From an uncultured Mesorhizobium sp. (lineage in GTDB: Bacteria > Pseudomonadota > Alphaproteobacteria > Rhizobiales > Rhizobiaceae), in assembly GCA_937958475.1 (NCBI GenBank), contig CALFXR010000110.1:1-64000 (forward strand): a stretch of DNA of 64,000 nucleotides, read 5' to 3'. The translations under genes were made by a program, and so were the position numbers. Below, piece after piece: positions 37,155 to 45,030 of the stretch (position 1 is the first letter of the stretch; each line of letters starts with the position of its first letter). The notes beneath the pieces were generated by a model. It searched no databases and was not told the DNA's origin. It was given only the letters and a program-made list of their open reading frames with translations.

Positions 37155-37607
37155 TTACTGGTCCTGTTCCTGCAGCGTGACGAGGCCGAGATTGCGGAAG
37201 CCGGCCGCGGAAATCCGCGCCATGACCTGCATGACCGTGCCGTAGTCGGCGGTCTTGTCGCCGCGCACGTAGATGCGCTCCTCGTAGCCCGTCTTGGAAA
37301 TCGCCTCGAGCTTCGGCACGACCTCCTCGATCGGGATCTCGGTCTCCTGCAGGTAGATCTGGCCGGCCTCGTTGATGGATATGGTGATCGGTTGCGTCTC
37401 CGAATTGAGCGCCTTCGCCTGCGTCTCCGGCAGGTCGATCGGCACGCCGACCGTGAGCAGGGGTGCGGCCACCATGAAGATGATGAGCAGCACCAGCATG
37501 ACGTCGACGAACGGCGTCACGTTGATCTCGGAAATCAGGCCGTGGTGACGCCCGCGGCGCCTGTGACCGCGCCCGCCGCGTCCCGTGGGACCCACCGACA
37601 TTCCCAT
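37155..37607 (-). CDS. tolR: Proton-driven Tol protein TolR
   Basis: This 150-aa ExbD/TolR protein has a basic start, one helix containing the functional Asp (INVTPFVDVMLVLLIIFMV, about 27-45) and a periplasmic domain with VYVRG-like IYVRGDKTADYGTVMQVM. It forms the proton-conducting complex with TolQ. It is placed 11 bases after tolQ and 6 bases before tolA. Confidence 0.96.
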   Translation of the reverse strand: MGMSVGPTGRGGRGHRRRGRHHGLISEINVTPFVDVMLVLLIIFMVAAPLLTVGVPIDLPETQAKALNSETQPITISINEAGQIYLQETEIPIEEVVPKLEAISKTGYEERIYVRGDKTADYGTVMQVMARISAAGFRNLGLVTLQEQDQ

Positions 37608-37618
37608 GCTTCCGCTCC

Positions 37619-38329
37619 TCAGGCCTTCGGGCCGACCTTTTCATCGATTTGGCGCGAGAGTATGGCGGAGAACTCGTCCGCGAAGCCCTCCATGCGCACC
37701 GCGATCTTGCCGGCGTCCGACGACAGCTTGTTGTAGGCGACGACGGCAGGGATGGCCGCGAGCAGGCCGATCGCGGTCGCCAGCAGCGCCTCGGCGATGC
37801 CGGGCGCAACGACGGCGAGGCTGGTCGATTTCGAGCCGGCGATGGCCTGGAACGAGGTCATGATGCCGACGACGGTGCCGAACAGGCCGATGAAGGGTGC
37901 TGCCGAGCCGACGGTGGCGAGGAAGCCGAGGCGGCCTTCCAGGCGCTCCATCTCGCGCGTCAGCGCCAGGTCCATCGCCTTGTCGATGCGCGTCTGCAGG
38001 GCGAGCGGCGACTTGGCGCCCTTCTCGAAGGACTTCTTCCATTCGCGCATGGCCGCGACGAAGATCGAGCCCATGCCGGCGGTCTTTCGCTCGGAAAGGT
38101 TGCGGTAGAGTTCCTCCAGCGACTGGCCCGACCAGAACACCTGCTCGAAGCGATTGAGCGCCATGCGCATGCGGCCGTAGGCGATCAGCTTGTCGATGAT
38201 GATGGCCCAGGTCCAGATCGACGCGCCGAGCAGCCCGACCATCACCGCCTTGACCACCCATCCGGCCTGCCAGAACAGGGCCCAGACGGAAATGGTTGCG
38301 CCGGGCTCGGCGAGAGTGAGGTTTTCCAT
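37619..38329 (-). CDS. tolQ: Proton channel protein TolQ
   Basis: This 236-aa protein has three helices (about 22-42, 135-158 and 170-195) and the MotA/TolQ/ExbB signature LEGRLGFLATVGSAAPFIGLFGTVVGIM. It is the first gene of tolQRAB. A 220-base upstream region contains a near-consensus CtrA-type site and must hold the operon promoter. Confidence 0.97.
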   Translation of the reverse strand: MENLTLAEPGATISVWALFWQAGWVVKAVMVGLLGASIWTWAIIIDKLIAYGRMRMALNRFEQVFWSGQSLEELYRNLSERKTAGMGSIFVAAMREWKKSFEKGAKSPLALQTRIDKAMDLALTREMERLEGRLGFLATVGSAAPFIGLFGTVVGIMTSFQAIAGSKSTSLAVVAPGIAEALLATAIGLLAAIPAVVAYNKLSSDAGKIAVRMEGFADEFSAILSRQIDEKVGPKA

Positions 38330-38519
38330 GTTCGATCAGTCCTCAAGAATCCGGACGCCTGGACGGCGGTCCCTCGCGCATCTGTTCCCCCGCCTTGCGA
38401 GCGTCTGCCGGAATTGCCCTGAAATGCGCTGGTGGCGGCCTTTTCGGGGCGAAATTTGGTCAAAGGAAGGCGCTCGGATTTCCGCCGATTTGCATCACTT
38501 CCTTCATGGACCGTTATGG

Positions 38520-38534
38520 TTAAGAAGGGGTTAG
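38520..38534. promoter_or_regulatory. Near-consensus CtrA-type site between ybgC and tolQ
   Basis: TTAA-GAAGGGG-TTAG differs from TTAA-N7-TTAA in one base. It lies about 190 bases before the tolQ start codon in the only long gap of the tol cluster. Confidence 0.3.
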
Positions 38535-38550
38535 GACTTGTGGCGCGCGA

Positions 38551-39024
38551 TCAGGCCGCGGCGGAGGGCATGAAGACCTTGACCCATTCCCTTGGGAAGC
38601 GCCGCGGACGGCCGCCTTCGCCGACGATCGCGGCCTCGACCTTCGCCTCGACGAGCACCTCGTCGCCGCGGCGGATCTGCTGGGCCATGAAGATTCGCGC
38701 GCCGGTGATGCTGTCGGTGCGCGTGTCGATGGTGAGGACGTCGTCGATGCGCGCGGACGCGAGGAAGTCGAGTTCCATGCGGCGTACCACCCAGACGAGT
38801 TTCTCGCCGTGCTTGCCCTCGGCGAGTTCGGTGTGGTGGACGCCGGCGAGGCGGAGGAAGTCGGAGCGGCCGCGCTCGAAGAATTCGAGATAGCGCGCGT
38901 GGTAGACAACGCCGGAGAAATCGGTGTCGGCGAAGTAGACGCGCGCCATGATGCGATGGCCGAACGGCGTCAGCACGCCGGACAGCCCTGCCGTCAGCAG
39001 GTCGGATTCACCATGATCGTCCAT
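38551..39024 (-). CDS. ybgC: Acyl-CoA thioesterase of the Tol-Pal cluster (YbgC)
   Basis: This 157-aa hot-dog fold enzyme has the YbgC signature VYFADTDFSGVVYHARYLEFFERGR with the catalytic Asp. It hydrolyses acyl-CoA thioesters and is regularly the neighbour of tolQ. AAGGAAA before the ATG at 39024 decides the start. The 58-base gap to the divergent GH5 gene holds both promoters. Confidence 0.93.
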   Translation of the reverse strand: MDDHGESDLLTAGLSGVLTPFGHRIMARVYFADTDFSGVVYHARYLEFFERGRSDFLRLAGVHHTELAEGKHGEKLVWVVRRMELDFLASARIDDVLTIDTRTDSITGARIFMAQQIRRGDEVLVEAKVEAAIVGEGGRPRRFPREWVKVFMPSAAA

Positions 39025-39082
39025 CGCGCTTTCCTTTTTCCGCGCCGGCTGACACTTCTCGTTGCGCAACCCTGCACATCCG

Positions 39083-40333
39083 ATGGCATCATTGACGCAT
39101 GTGATCAAGACGAGCGTGGCCGCGCTCCTGGCGATTCTCCTCCTCGCGTCGCCCTCCGCGGCGGCGTCATTCTCCGCCAAGCGCGGCGTCAACCTCGACC
39201 TGTGGACGACGTGGCCGGACGAGACGCGCTGGAACGACCGCTCCGTCCTCCTGCCTTTCCCCGAATGGCGGCGCAGCGTCGGCGAAGCCGAGCTGGCGGC
39301 GCTGAAGGACGCCGGCTTCGATTTCGTCCGCATGCCGGTCGATCCGGCGGCGCTGCTGTCCGGTCAGACGGCGGGCTTCGGCGATCTTCTCTACGCCTCC
39401 GTCCTGGAATCGGCGCGGCTGATCAACGCCGCGGGCCTGAAGGTGATCGTCGATCTCCACGCCATCCCCGCCGGCGGCAACCGTGCCGTCGGCACCTACC
39501 AGCTGCTGGAGGATGAAGCCCTCTTCGACCGCTATGTCGACGCGGTGCGCAAGATGGCGCGGACCGTCTCGCGCGAGGACCCGGCGCTGGTGGCGCTGGA
39601 ACTGATGAACGAGCCGGTGACCGGCTGCGAGGGCGCCGAGGCCGCCGCCTGGGCCGGGCGGCTGAAGCGGCTCTACGCGGCGGCGCGCGCCTCGGCGACG
39701 CGCACGACGCTGGTGCTCTCGGGCAGTTGCTGGGGCGGTGCGGAAGGGCTCGCCGCGCTCGATCCGCGGGACTTTCCCGACGACAATCTGATCTGGTCGT
39801 TCCACTCCTACATGCCCTTCCTGCTCACGCACCAGGGCGCCACCTGGACCGGCGGCTTCATCCGCTGGGTGACCGGCCTGCCCTATCCGCCCTATTCGGT
39901 GCCGCGCGCGGAACTCGAGAAGATCGTCGCCGGCATCAAGGACAGGATCGCCGCCGAGACGTCGTGGACGGAGCGCCAGGGGCAACTCGCCTATTTCGAC
40001 GAGCTTCTTGCGCAGACGGACACGCCGGAGAGGCTCGCGGCGACGATGGCTGAGCCGTTCGACCGCGTCGCGGTATGGGCGAAAGAGCACGGCATCGCGC
40101 CCGGCGACATCCTGCTCGGCGAGTTCGGCATGATCCGCCAGGAATACGGCAACGACCATGTCGTTCCCGCCGCCCAGCGCGCCGCCTACTATCGCGACAT
40201 GATCGCCCAGGCCGAACGCCACGGTTTCGCCTGGTCGCTTTGGAGCTACGGCGGCGCCTTCGGCGTCGTCGAGGAGTTCGACGGTCGAAGGGCGGAGCCG
40301 GACGTGCTGGAGATGGTGCGCGGACTGCCCTGA
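39083..40333 (+). CDS. Exported glycoside hydrolase family 5 (cellulase-like) protein
   Basis: This 416-aa protein has a signal peptide (hydrophobic about 11-24, cleavage after SAAA near 28) and a GH5 barrel: acid/base Glu in LELMNEP near residue 180, HSYMPF near 255, nucleophile Glu in ILLGEFGM near 350 and WSLWSYGG near 390. It probably cleaves beta-glucan or a related polymer in the periplasm or outside. It is the only plus-strand gene inside the ruv-tol block, so it was probably inserted. The ATG at 39083 is preferred to an upstream TTG. Confidence 0.87.
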   Translation: MASLTHVIKTSVAALLAILLLASPSAAASFSAKRGVNLDLWTTWPDETRWNDRSVLLPFPEWRRSVGEAELAALKDAGFDFVRMPVDPAALLSGQTAGFGDLLYASVLESARLINAAGLKVIVDLHAIPAGGNRAVGTYQLLEDEALFDRYVDAVRKMARTVSREDPALVALELMNEPVTGCEGAEAAAWAGRLKRLYAAARASATRTTLVLSGSCWGGAEGLAALDPRDFPDDNLIWSFHSYMPFLLTHQGATWTGGFIRWVTGLPYPPYSVPRAELEKIVAGIKDRIAAETSWTERQGQLAYFDELLAQTDTPERLAATMAEPFDRVAVWAKEHGIAPGDILLGEFGMIRQEYGNDHVVPAAQRAAYYRDMIAQAERHGFAWSLWSYGGAFGVVEEFDGRRAEPDVLEMVRGLP

Positions 40334-40370
40334 GCGGCCTCCGAGCGGAGCTGCCGCTCCCCGCGCCCGC

Positions 40371-41408
40371 CTACTCCTCCTGGAACAGGCTGATCTGCTG
40401 GATGGCGATGTCGCGCGGCGCTTCGAGCCCGAGGTGCCGCCAGGCATTGGCGGTCAGGACGCGGCCGCGCGGCGTGCGCTGGATGAAGCCCTGCTGGATC
40501 AGATAGGGCTCGATGATGTCCTCGATGGCGTCGCGCGGCTCCGACAGGCCCGCCGCGATGGTCTCGATGCCGACCGGCCCACCGCCGAAATTCGCCGCGA
40601 TCATCGTCAGGTAGCGCCGGTCGAGCTGGTCGAGGCCGAGCGCGTCGACCTCGAGCCGGGACAAGGCCTCGTCGGCGATGCGCCGGTCGACGTGGTCGGC
40701 GCCGGCGACGGTAGCGAAGTCGCGCACGCGCCTGAGCAGCCGGCCGGCGATGCGCGGCGTGCCGCGGGCGCGCCGCGCGATCTCCACCGCGCCGTCGTCG
40801 CCGAGCGGCAGGCCGAGGATGCGCGCGCCGCGCCGTACGATCAGCTCAAGTTCCTCGACGGTATAGAAGTTGAGCCGCACCGGGATGCCGAAGCGGTCGC
40901 GCAGCGGATTGGTCAGGAGGCCGAGCCGCGTGGTCGCCGCGACCAGCGTGAAGCGCGCCAGGTCGATCTTCACCGAGCGCGCCGCAGGGCCCTCGCCGAT
41001 GATCAGGTCGAGCTGGAAATCCTCCATTGCCGGGTAGAGGATCTCCTCCACCGCCGGGTTGAGCCGGTGGATCTCGTCGATGAAGAGCACGTCGCGGTCT
41101 TCGAGGTTGGTCAGAAGTGCTGCGAGATCGCCGGCCTTGGCGATCACCGGGCCGGAGGTCGAGCGGAAGTTGACGCCGAGTTCGCGCGCCATGATCTGCG
41201 CCAGCGTCGTCTTGCCGAGCCCGGGCGGGCCGACGAACAGCACGTGGTCGAGCGCCTCGCCGCGGCCCTTGGCCGCCTCGACGAAGACCTTCAGGTTGGC
41301 GCGCGCCGCGGCCTGGCCGACGAACTCGTCGAGCGTCTGCGGCCGCAGATTGGTATCGGCGTCCTCACCGCGCTTTTCCGGGGTGATCAGGCGGGGGGAG
41401 AGGGTCAT
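40371..41408 (-). CDS. ruvB: Holliday junction helicase RuvB
   Basis: This 345-aa AAA+ motor drives branch migration with RuvA. Walker A GPPGLGKTT is near residue 62, Walker B LFIDEIHRL near 111, sensor TLVAATTRLG and C-terminal winged-helix GFIQRTPRGR. The ATG at 41408 is preferred over an earlier in-frame start. In the usual operon ruvB directly follows ruvA; here a vapBC module intervenes. Confidence 0.98.
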   Translation of the reverse strand: MTLSPRLITPEKRGEDADTNLRPQTLDEFVGQAAARANLKVFVEAAKGRGEALDHVLFVGPPGLGKTTLAQIMARELGVNFRSTSGPVIAKAGDLAALLTNLEDRDVLFIDEIHRLNPAVEEILYPAMEDFQLDLIIGEGPAARSVKIDLARFTLVAATTRLGLLTNPLRDRFGIPVRLNFYTVEELELIVRRGARILGLPLGDDGAVEIARRARGTPRIAGRLLRRVRDFATVAGADHVDRRIADEALSRLEVDALGLDQLDRRYLTMIAANFGGGPVGIETIAAGLSEPRDAIEDIIEPYLIQQGFIQRTPRGRVLTANAWRHLGLEAPRDIAIQQISLFQEE

Positions 41409-41500
41409 GGCTTGATACCCTTTTCGGAAAGGGGCCGGGACTTCTCCGCCCAATCCGTTTTCCTCCACAGTCGTGCCGGCGTCGTTACCTTCAGTCCCAT

Positions 41501-41914
41501 CTACGGAACCTTGTTCAGGATCTGCATCGAATGGACGGCGTTGGAGGCATCCCGGTCGAATGTATAGGTGAAATCGCAGCCAGCCTCGGCATTTCGTTCG
41601 CCGAGCAGGGCGTCCTCGAACTCAGCACGCCTTTTCTGGTACATCGACAACGCCTGCGCCACGGCCTCCGAACTTTCGACGTCGAGGTACCTTATCGTCA
41701 GCAACTCCCGCATCGTCTCTTGGATCGTCTCGCGCGGGACTCGATAGCGGCTGCGGAGTACCCAGAATATCTCAAGCACCGCGGAGATGCCGAGATAGCC
41801 TCGTCGCTCCCCGTCAAGGCTGGTGAGCAACTCGCGAGCCAGGGCGGATTGCTCGGGATCGTCGTTCAAGAGCGCCCGCAGCAGGACGTTTGCATCGAGA
41901 CCAAGGCGCATCAT
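41501..41914 (-). CDS. vapC: VapC-type PIN-domain ribonuclease toxin (first module)
   Basis: This 137-aa PIN protein opens GLDANVLLRALLNDD (first catalytic Asp near residue 7), has Glu in SAVLEIFWVL near 49, and DALLGERNAEAG and TFDRDA near the C-terminus with the remaining acidic residues. VapC toxins cut tRNA or rRNA. Its ATG overlaps the antitoxin stop codon by four bases. It stands between ruvA and ruvB, 92 bases before ruvB. GC content is below that of the ruv genes. Confidence 0.88.
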   Translation of the reverse strand: MMRLGLDANVLLRALLNDDPEQSALARELLTSLDGERRGYLGISAVLEIFWVLRSRYRVPRETIQETMRELLTIRYLDVESSEAVAQALSMYQKRRAEFEDALLGERNAEAGCDFTYTFDRDASNAVHSMQILNKVP

Positions 41915-42195
41915 GCAGCATCGTCCTTGTCGACTCGATCGTTCTCCTCGAGCGTGAAGTAGTCCGCCACGGCGTCGCGATAGTCCTGCAGGCTCGTGTT
42001 CGGAATCGCATATTCTTGAAGACGCCCGAACAGGCTTGCCGCGGGCCGGTTGCGGGGGATGATCTCATAACGCCCATCGATCAACACGAACTGGATGGTG
42101 TCGCCCGGACCTAGCCGCAGATGCTCGCGCACCTCGATCGGAATCGTCGTCTGTCCCTTGGAGGTAATCCGTGATTCGTAGATTTTCGCATTCAT
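41911..42195 (-). CDS. vapB: AbrB/MazE-type VapB antitoxin (first module)
   Basis: This 94-aa protein has an N-terminal swapped-hairpin AbrB domain (ESRITSKGQTTIPIEVREHLRLGPGDTIQFVL) and a C-terminal acidic tail that would wrap the toxin. AAGGAGGA gives a strong start at 42195. It begins 58 bases after the ruvA stop codon and probably autoregulates through the CCTTAC/GTAAGG repeat upstream. Confidence 0.88.
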   Translation of the reverse strand: MNAKIYESRITSKGQTTIPIEVREHLRLGPGDTIQFVLIDGRYEIIPRNRPAASLFGRLQEYAIPNTSLQDYRDAVADYFTLEENDRVDKDDAA

Positions 42196-42207
42196 CTCAG
42201 CGATCCT

Positions 42208-42232
42208 CCTTACATTTGTCAATCTAGTAAGG
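42208..42232 (-). promoter_or_regulatory. Inverted repeat before the first vapB
   Basis: CCTTAC at 42208-42213 and GTAAGG at 42227-42232 are perfect 6-base arms, 13 bases apart. The repeat lies directly before the vapB ribosome site, part of which is in the left arm. It fits an AbrB-type autoregulatory operator. Confidence 0.45.
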
Positions 42233-42253
42233 AATTTCCCATAGATCAATGGC

Positions 42254-42874
42254 TCACCGCGCCAGCTCCTTCAGACCCAGCCGGATCAGCTTCGCCGAAT
42301 CGGCGCCGTCACCGGCCGCCTTCAGCGCCGCCGCGACCGCGTTCGCGGCGACGTCGCGCGAATAGCCTAGATTGGTCAGGGCAGACACCGCGTCGGCGAC
42401 CGGCGCCGGGGCGACGCCTTCGCCGAGTTCCTGCTTCAGCCCGATCGTGGACGACGCCGAACCGGCGAAGGCCGGCGCCTTGTTCTTCAGTTCGGTGACG
42501 ATGCGCTCGGCGACCTTCTTGCCGACACCGGGTGCGCGGCTGACCATGGCGATGTCGCGCAGCGCGATGGCGTTGGCGAGTTCCGGCGGCGACAGCGTCG
42601 ACAGGATGGCCAGCGCCACCTTGGCGCCGACGCCCTGGACGTTGCCCATCAGCAGGCGGAACCACTCGCGCTCGAGCGGCGACTGGAAGCCGTAGAGCCG
42701 GATCATGTCCTCGCGCACATAGGTCTCGATGTAGAGCACCACGGCCTCGCCGGGCGCCGGCAGCGCCGCGAGCGTCTTCACCGAGCAATGCGCGACGTAG
42801 CCGACGCCGTGGACGTCGACCGTGCAGTGGTCCTCGTCGATCTCGTCGAGCGTGCCCTTGAGCTTGCCGATCAT
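42254..42874 (-). CDS. ruvA: Holliday junction DNA-binding protein RuvA
   Basis: This 206-aa protein holds the N-terminal OB fold (MIGKLKGTLDEIDEDHCTVDVHGVGYVAHCS), helix-hairpin-helix pairs (GVGAKVALAILS, PGVGKKVAERIV) and the C-terminal RuvB-binding domain. Its start codon follows the stop codon of the second vapC by 13 bases, so translation may depend on the toxin transcript. Ribosome site is weak. Confidence 0.97.
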   Translation of the reverse strand: MIGKLKGTLDEIDEDHCTVDVHGVGYVAHCSVKTLAALPAPGEAVVLYIETYVREDMIRLYGFQSPLEREWFRLLMGNVQGVGAKVALAILSTLSPPELANAIALRDIAMVSRAPGVGKKVAERIVTELKNKAPAFAGSASSTIGLKQELGEGVAPAPVADAVSALTNLGYSRDVAANAVAAALKAAGDGADSAKLIRLGLKELAR

Positions 42875-42887
42875 GGATGCACGGATG

Positions 42888-43301
42888 TCATGGATGGCTC
42901 TCCGGGGTAATCAGTTCGACGCCGGGAAAATAGGCCCGGTAGCCGCCAGGGTCGCGGGTGAGGATCGGATAGCCGCGTATGGCGGCATGGGCGCCGATGA
43001 AGAAGTCGGGCAGGACCTTGTCGCGCCGGCCGCCGCGCCGGCGATAGAGCGCGAAGGCCCGCGCCGCCGCAAACGCCGCGTCGAAGGGCAGTGCCTCGCG
43101 CCGGAACGCGTCGGGCGGCAGGGCCGCGTCGACGTCGTCGATCGCCTCGTAGCGCGTCGAGAACTCCGCATAGATGATCGGATTGATGACCACGCTCCCG
43201 CGCCGTCGCGCATCCTCGACCTTGGCGCGCGACCATTTCAGCCATTGCGGATCCCGCACGGCGATGTCGATCAGCACGTTGGTGTCCAGCAGCGTCGCCA
43301 C
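42888..43301 (-). CDS. vapC: VapC-type PIN-domain ribonuclease toxin (second module)
   Basis: This 137-aa PIN protein has LLDTNVLIDIAV (Asp near residue 6), AEFSTRYEAID (Glu near 45), LPDFFIGAHAAIRG (Asp near 98) and LTRDPGGY (Asp near 117), the four acidic residues of the nuclease site. It is not a close copy of the first VapC in this window. It follows its antitoxin by two bases and precedes ruvA by 13 bases. Confidence 0.88.
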   Translation of the reverse strand: MATLLDTNVLIDIAVRDPQWLKWSRAKVEDARRRGSVVINPIIYAEFSTRYEAIDDVDAALPPDAFRREALPFDAAFAAARAFALYRRRGGRRDKVLPDFFIGAHAAIRGYPILTRDPGGYRAYFPGVELITPESHP

Positions 43302-43303
43302 CG

Positions 43304-43555
43304 TCAGCGGTCCCGCGTCAGCGCCATGACCGCATCCGCGTCCATGGCCGGATCGCCGGTCCCCTCGAGCCGGTCGAGCACCGCCAGGAAGCGCTCGAGC
43401 CGCTCGCGGTCGGCGAGCGCCTGCCGGGCCTCTCGCGGCGCGATGGTGATCTTGCCGCCCTCGACGCCGAACACGACCTCGCTGTTCGGGCCGATGCCGA
43501 AACTTTCGCGCAGGTCCCGCGGAATCGTCACCTGGCCCTTGCTGGTCACGCGCAT
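43304..43555 (-). CDS. vapB: AbrB/MazE-type VapB antitoxin (second module)
   Basis: This 83-aa protein has an AbrB domain at the very N-terminus (MRVTSKGQVTIPRDLRESFGIGPNSEVVFGV) and a helical C-terminal part. AAGGAG and the short spacer support the ATG at 43555. It follows ruvC by 74 bases. Upstream CTTAC/GTAAG half-sites are probably its operator. Confidence 0.88.
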   Translation of the reverse strand: MRVTSKGQVTIPRDLRESFGIGPNSEVVFGVEGGKITIAPREARQALADRERLERFLAVLDRLEGTGDPAMDADAVMALTRDR

Positions 43556-43564
43556 CGATGTCTC

Positions 43565-43588
43565 CTTACACGTAAGAATTTATCTTAC
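43565..43588 (-). promoter_or_regulatory. Alternating CTTAC/GTAAG half-sites before the second vapB
   Basis: CTTAC (43565-43569), GTAAG (43572-43576) and CTTAC (43584-43588) form overlapping inverted repeats. The same half-site occurs before the first vapB with other spacing. Part of it is the ribosome site, so the likeness may be partly a shared translation signal. Confidence 0.45.
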
Positions 43589-43629
43589 CTGGAGAACAAG
43601 TCAAGAACAAACCGCCTCTTGCCGCCCGC

Positions 43630-44145
43630 TCAACCGGCCATCGCCGCCGCCATCCGGCCAACGACGCTTTGCCGGTGGTGGGCGTGGCAGATGGCGATCG
43701 CCAGCGCGTCGGCGGCATCCGCCGTGTCGGCCGTGGATTTCGGCAGCAGCACCTTCACCATCATCTGGATCTGCTTCTTGTCGCCGTGGCCGACGCCGAT
43801 CACCGTCTTCTTCACCGCGTTGGGCGCATACTCGGCAACGGAAAGCCCCGCACGCGCAGGCACCAGCATGGCGATGCCGCGGGCCTGGCCGAGCTTCAGC
43901 GTCGCGGCGGCGTCCTTGTTGACGAAGGTCGCCTCGACCGCCGCCTCCTCGGGCCCGTGCGCGTCGAGCACCGCCTGAAGGCCGTCGTGGAGCTGGCACA
44001 GCCGATCGGCCAGCGCCGCCGTCTCGTCGGAGCGGACGGTGCCGGCGGCGACGAAGCGGAGCGCGTTGCCTTCGACGTCGACGATGCCCCAGCCCATCCT
44101 CCGAAGGCCGGGATCGATGCCCAGAATGCGAATCGCCTTTGCCAT
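43630..44145 (-). CDS. ruvC: Holliday junction resolvase RuvC
   Basis: This 171-aa nuclease resolves junctions prepared by RuvAB. Catalytic acids are visible: D in ILGIDPGLRRMG near residue 10, E in EEAAVEATFVN, and the C-terminal DAADALAIAICH pair. It is the first gene of the ruv cluster. A one-mismatch LexA-type site lies 44-58 bases upstream. Confidence 0.97.
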   Translation of the reverse strand: MAKAIRILGIDPGLRRMGWGIVDVEGNALRFVAAGTVRSDETAALADRLCQLHDGLQAVLDAHGPEEAAVEATFVNKDAAATLKLGQARGIAMLVPARAGLSVAEYAPNAVKKTVIGVGHGDKKQIQMMVKVLLPKSTADTADAADALAIAICHAHHRQSVVGRMAAAMAG

Positions 44146-44188
44146 GCCGCCACTCTATTGCTTGGCGCCGGGCTTGCCAGAGGAAAGT

Positions 44189-44203
44189 GAACAAAAGGAA
44201 AAC
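44189..44203 (-). promoter_or_regulatory. Possible LexA (SOS) box before ruvC
   Basis: GAAC-N7-AAAC on the plus strand (GTTT-N7-GTTC on the minus strand) differs in one base from the alphaproteobacterial LexA site GTTC-N7-GTTC. It stands in the ruvC promoter region. ruvCAB is SOS-controlled in many alphaproteobacteria. Confidence 0.4.
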
Positions 44204-44270
44204 ATCTGCACCGATCGCTGTCGGCCCGGTGGCGCTATGGAAAGGCGCGGGCTCCGGAGGAAGTGGCCGC

Positions 44271-45026
44271 ATGGCGATTCCCGCGTTCGACGCCGCCCTC
44301 GCGGCTCTCCTGGCAACCGTGCTCGTCGCGGGGCTGGCGAAGGGGTTGTCGGGCTTCGGTTCCGGCATGATCGTCGCGCCGATCGCCGGGGCGCTCTACG
44401 GGCCGCAGGCCGCGCTGGTGATCGTCGTCCTGATCGACTCGCTGCCCACGGTGCCGATCACGATACCCGTGCTGCCGCTGGCGCGGTGGCGGGAGGTGCT
44501 GCCGGTGACGGCGGGGGTGCTGCTCTTCTTTCCTGCCGGTATCTACATCCTGACCCACGGCGACACGGAATTCCTCCGCTGGACGATCTCGATCGCGGTG
44601 CTCGCCTGCGCGGCGACGCTGATGTCGGGATACCGCTACCACGGCCCGCGCAACGCCGTGGTCTCGCTCGGCGTCGGCGGGGTCGCCGGCGTCCTCTCCG
44701 GCATCGCCTCGATCCCCGGGCCGCCGGTGATCGCTTACTGGATGGCGTCGGGCCTGCCGGTGGCGATCGTGCGCGCCAATCTGCTCACCCTCTTCCTGCT
44801 CGGCGAGGTCATCTCCCTCGGCAACATCTGGGTTGCGGGGTTGCTGAAGCCGGGCGTGGTGATGATCGCGCTTGCCGCGGCGCCCGTCTACTTTGCCGGT
44901 CTGCTCGCCGGTGCACGCGGCTTCGACCGGTCGAGCGAGCGCACCTACAGGATCGCCACCTACGGACTCATCGTACTGGCGGCGGTGCTGGCGCTGCCGC
45001 TGTTCGACGGCCTGCTGCCGCGCTGA
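44271..45026 (+). CDS. TauE/SafE family permease
   Basis: This 251-aa inner-membrane protein has about eight helices and the family motif GLAKGLSGFGSGMI near residue 24 plus the second-half SGIASIPGPPVIAYWMASG. Members move sulfonates, sulfite or other organic anions. GGAGG ten bases before the ATG at 44271 supports that start over longer forms. It converges with rcdA (four bases apart). Substrate unknown. Confidence 0.88.
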   Translation: MAIPAFDAALAALLATVLVAGLAKGLSGFGSGMIVAPIAGALYGPQAALVIVVLIDSLPTVPITIPVLPLARWREVLPVTAGVLLFFPAGIYILTHGDTEFLRWTISIAVLACAATLMSGYRYHGPRNAVVSLGVGGVAGVLSGIASIPGPPVIAYWMASGLPVAIVRANLLTLFLLGEVISLGNIWVAGLLKPGVVMIALAAAPVYFAGLLAGARGFDRSSERTYRIATYGLIVLAAVLALPLFDGLLPR

Positions 45027-45030
45027 CGTT

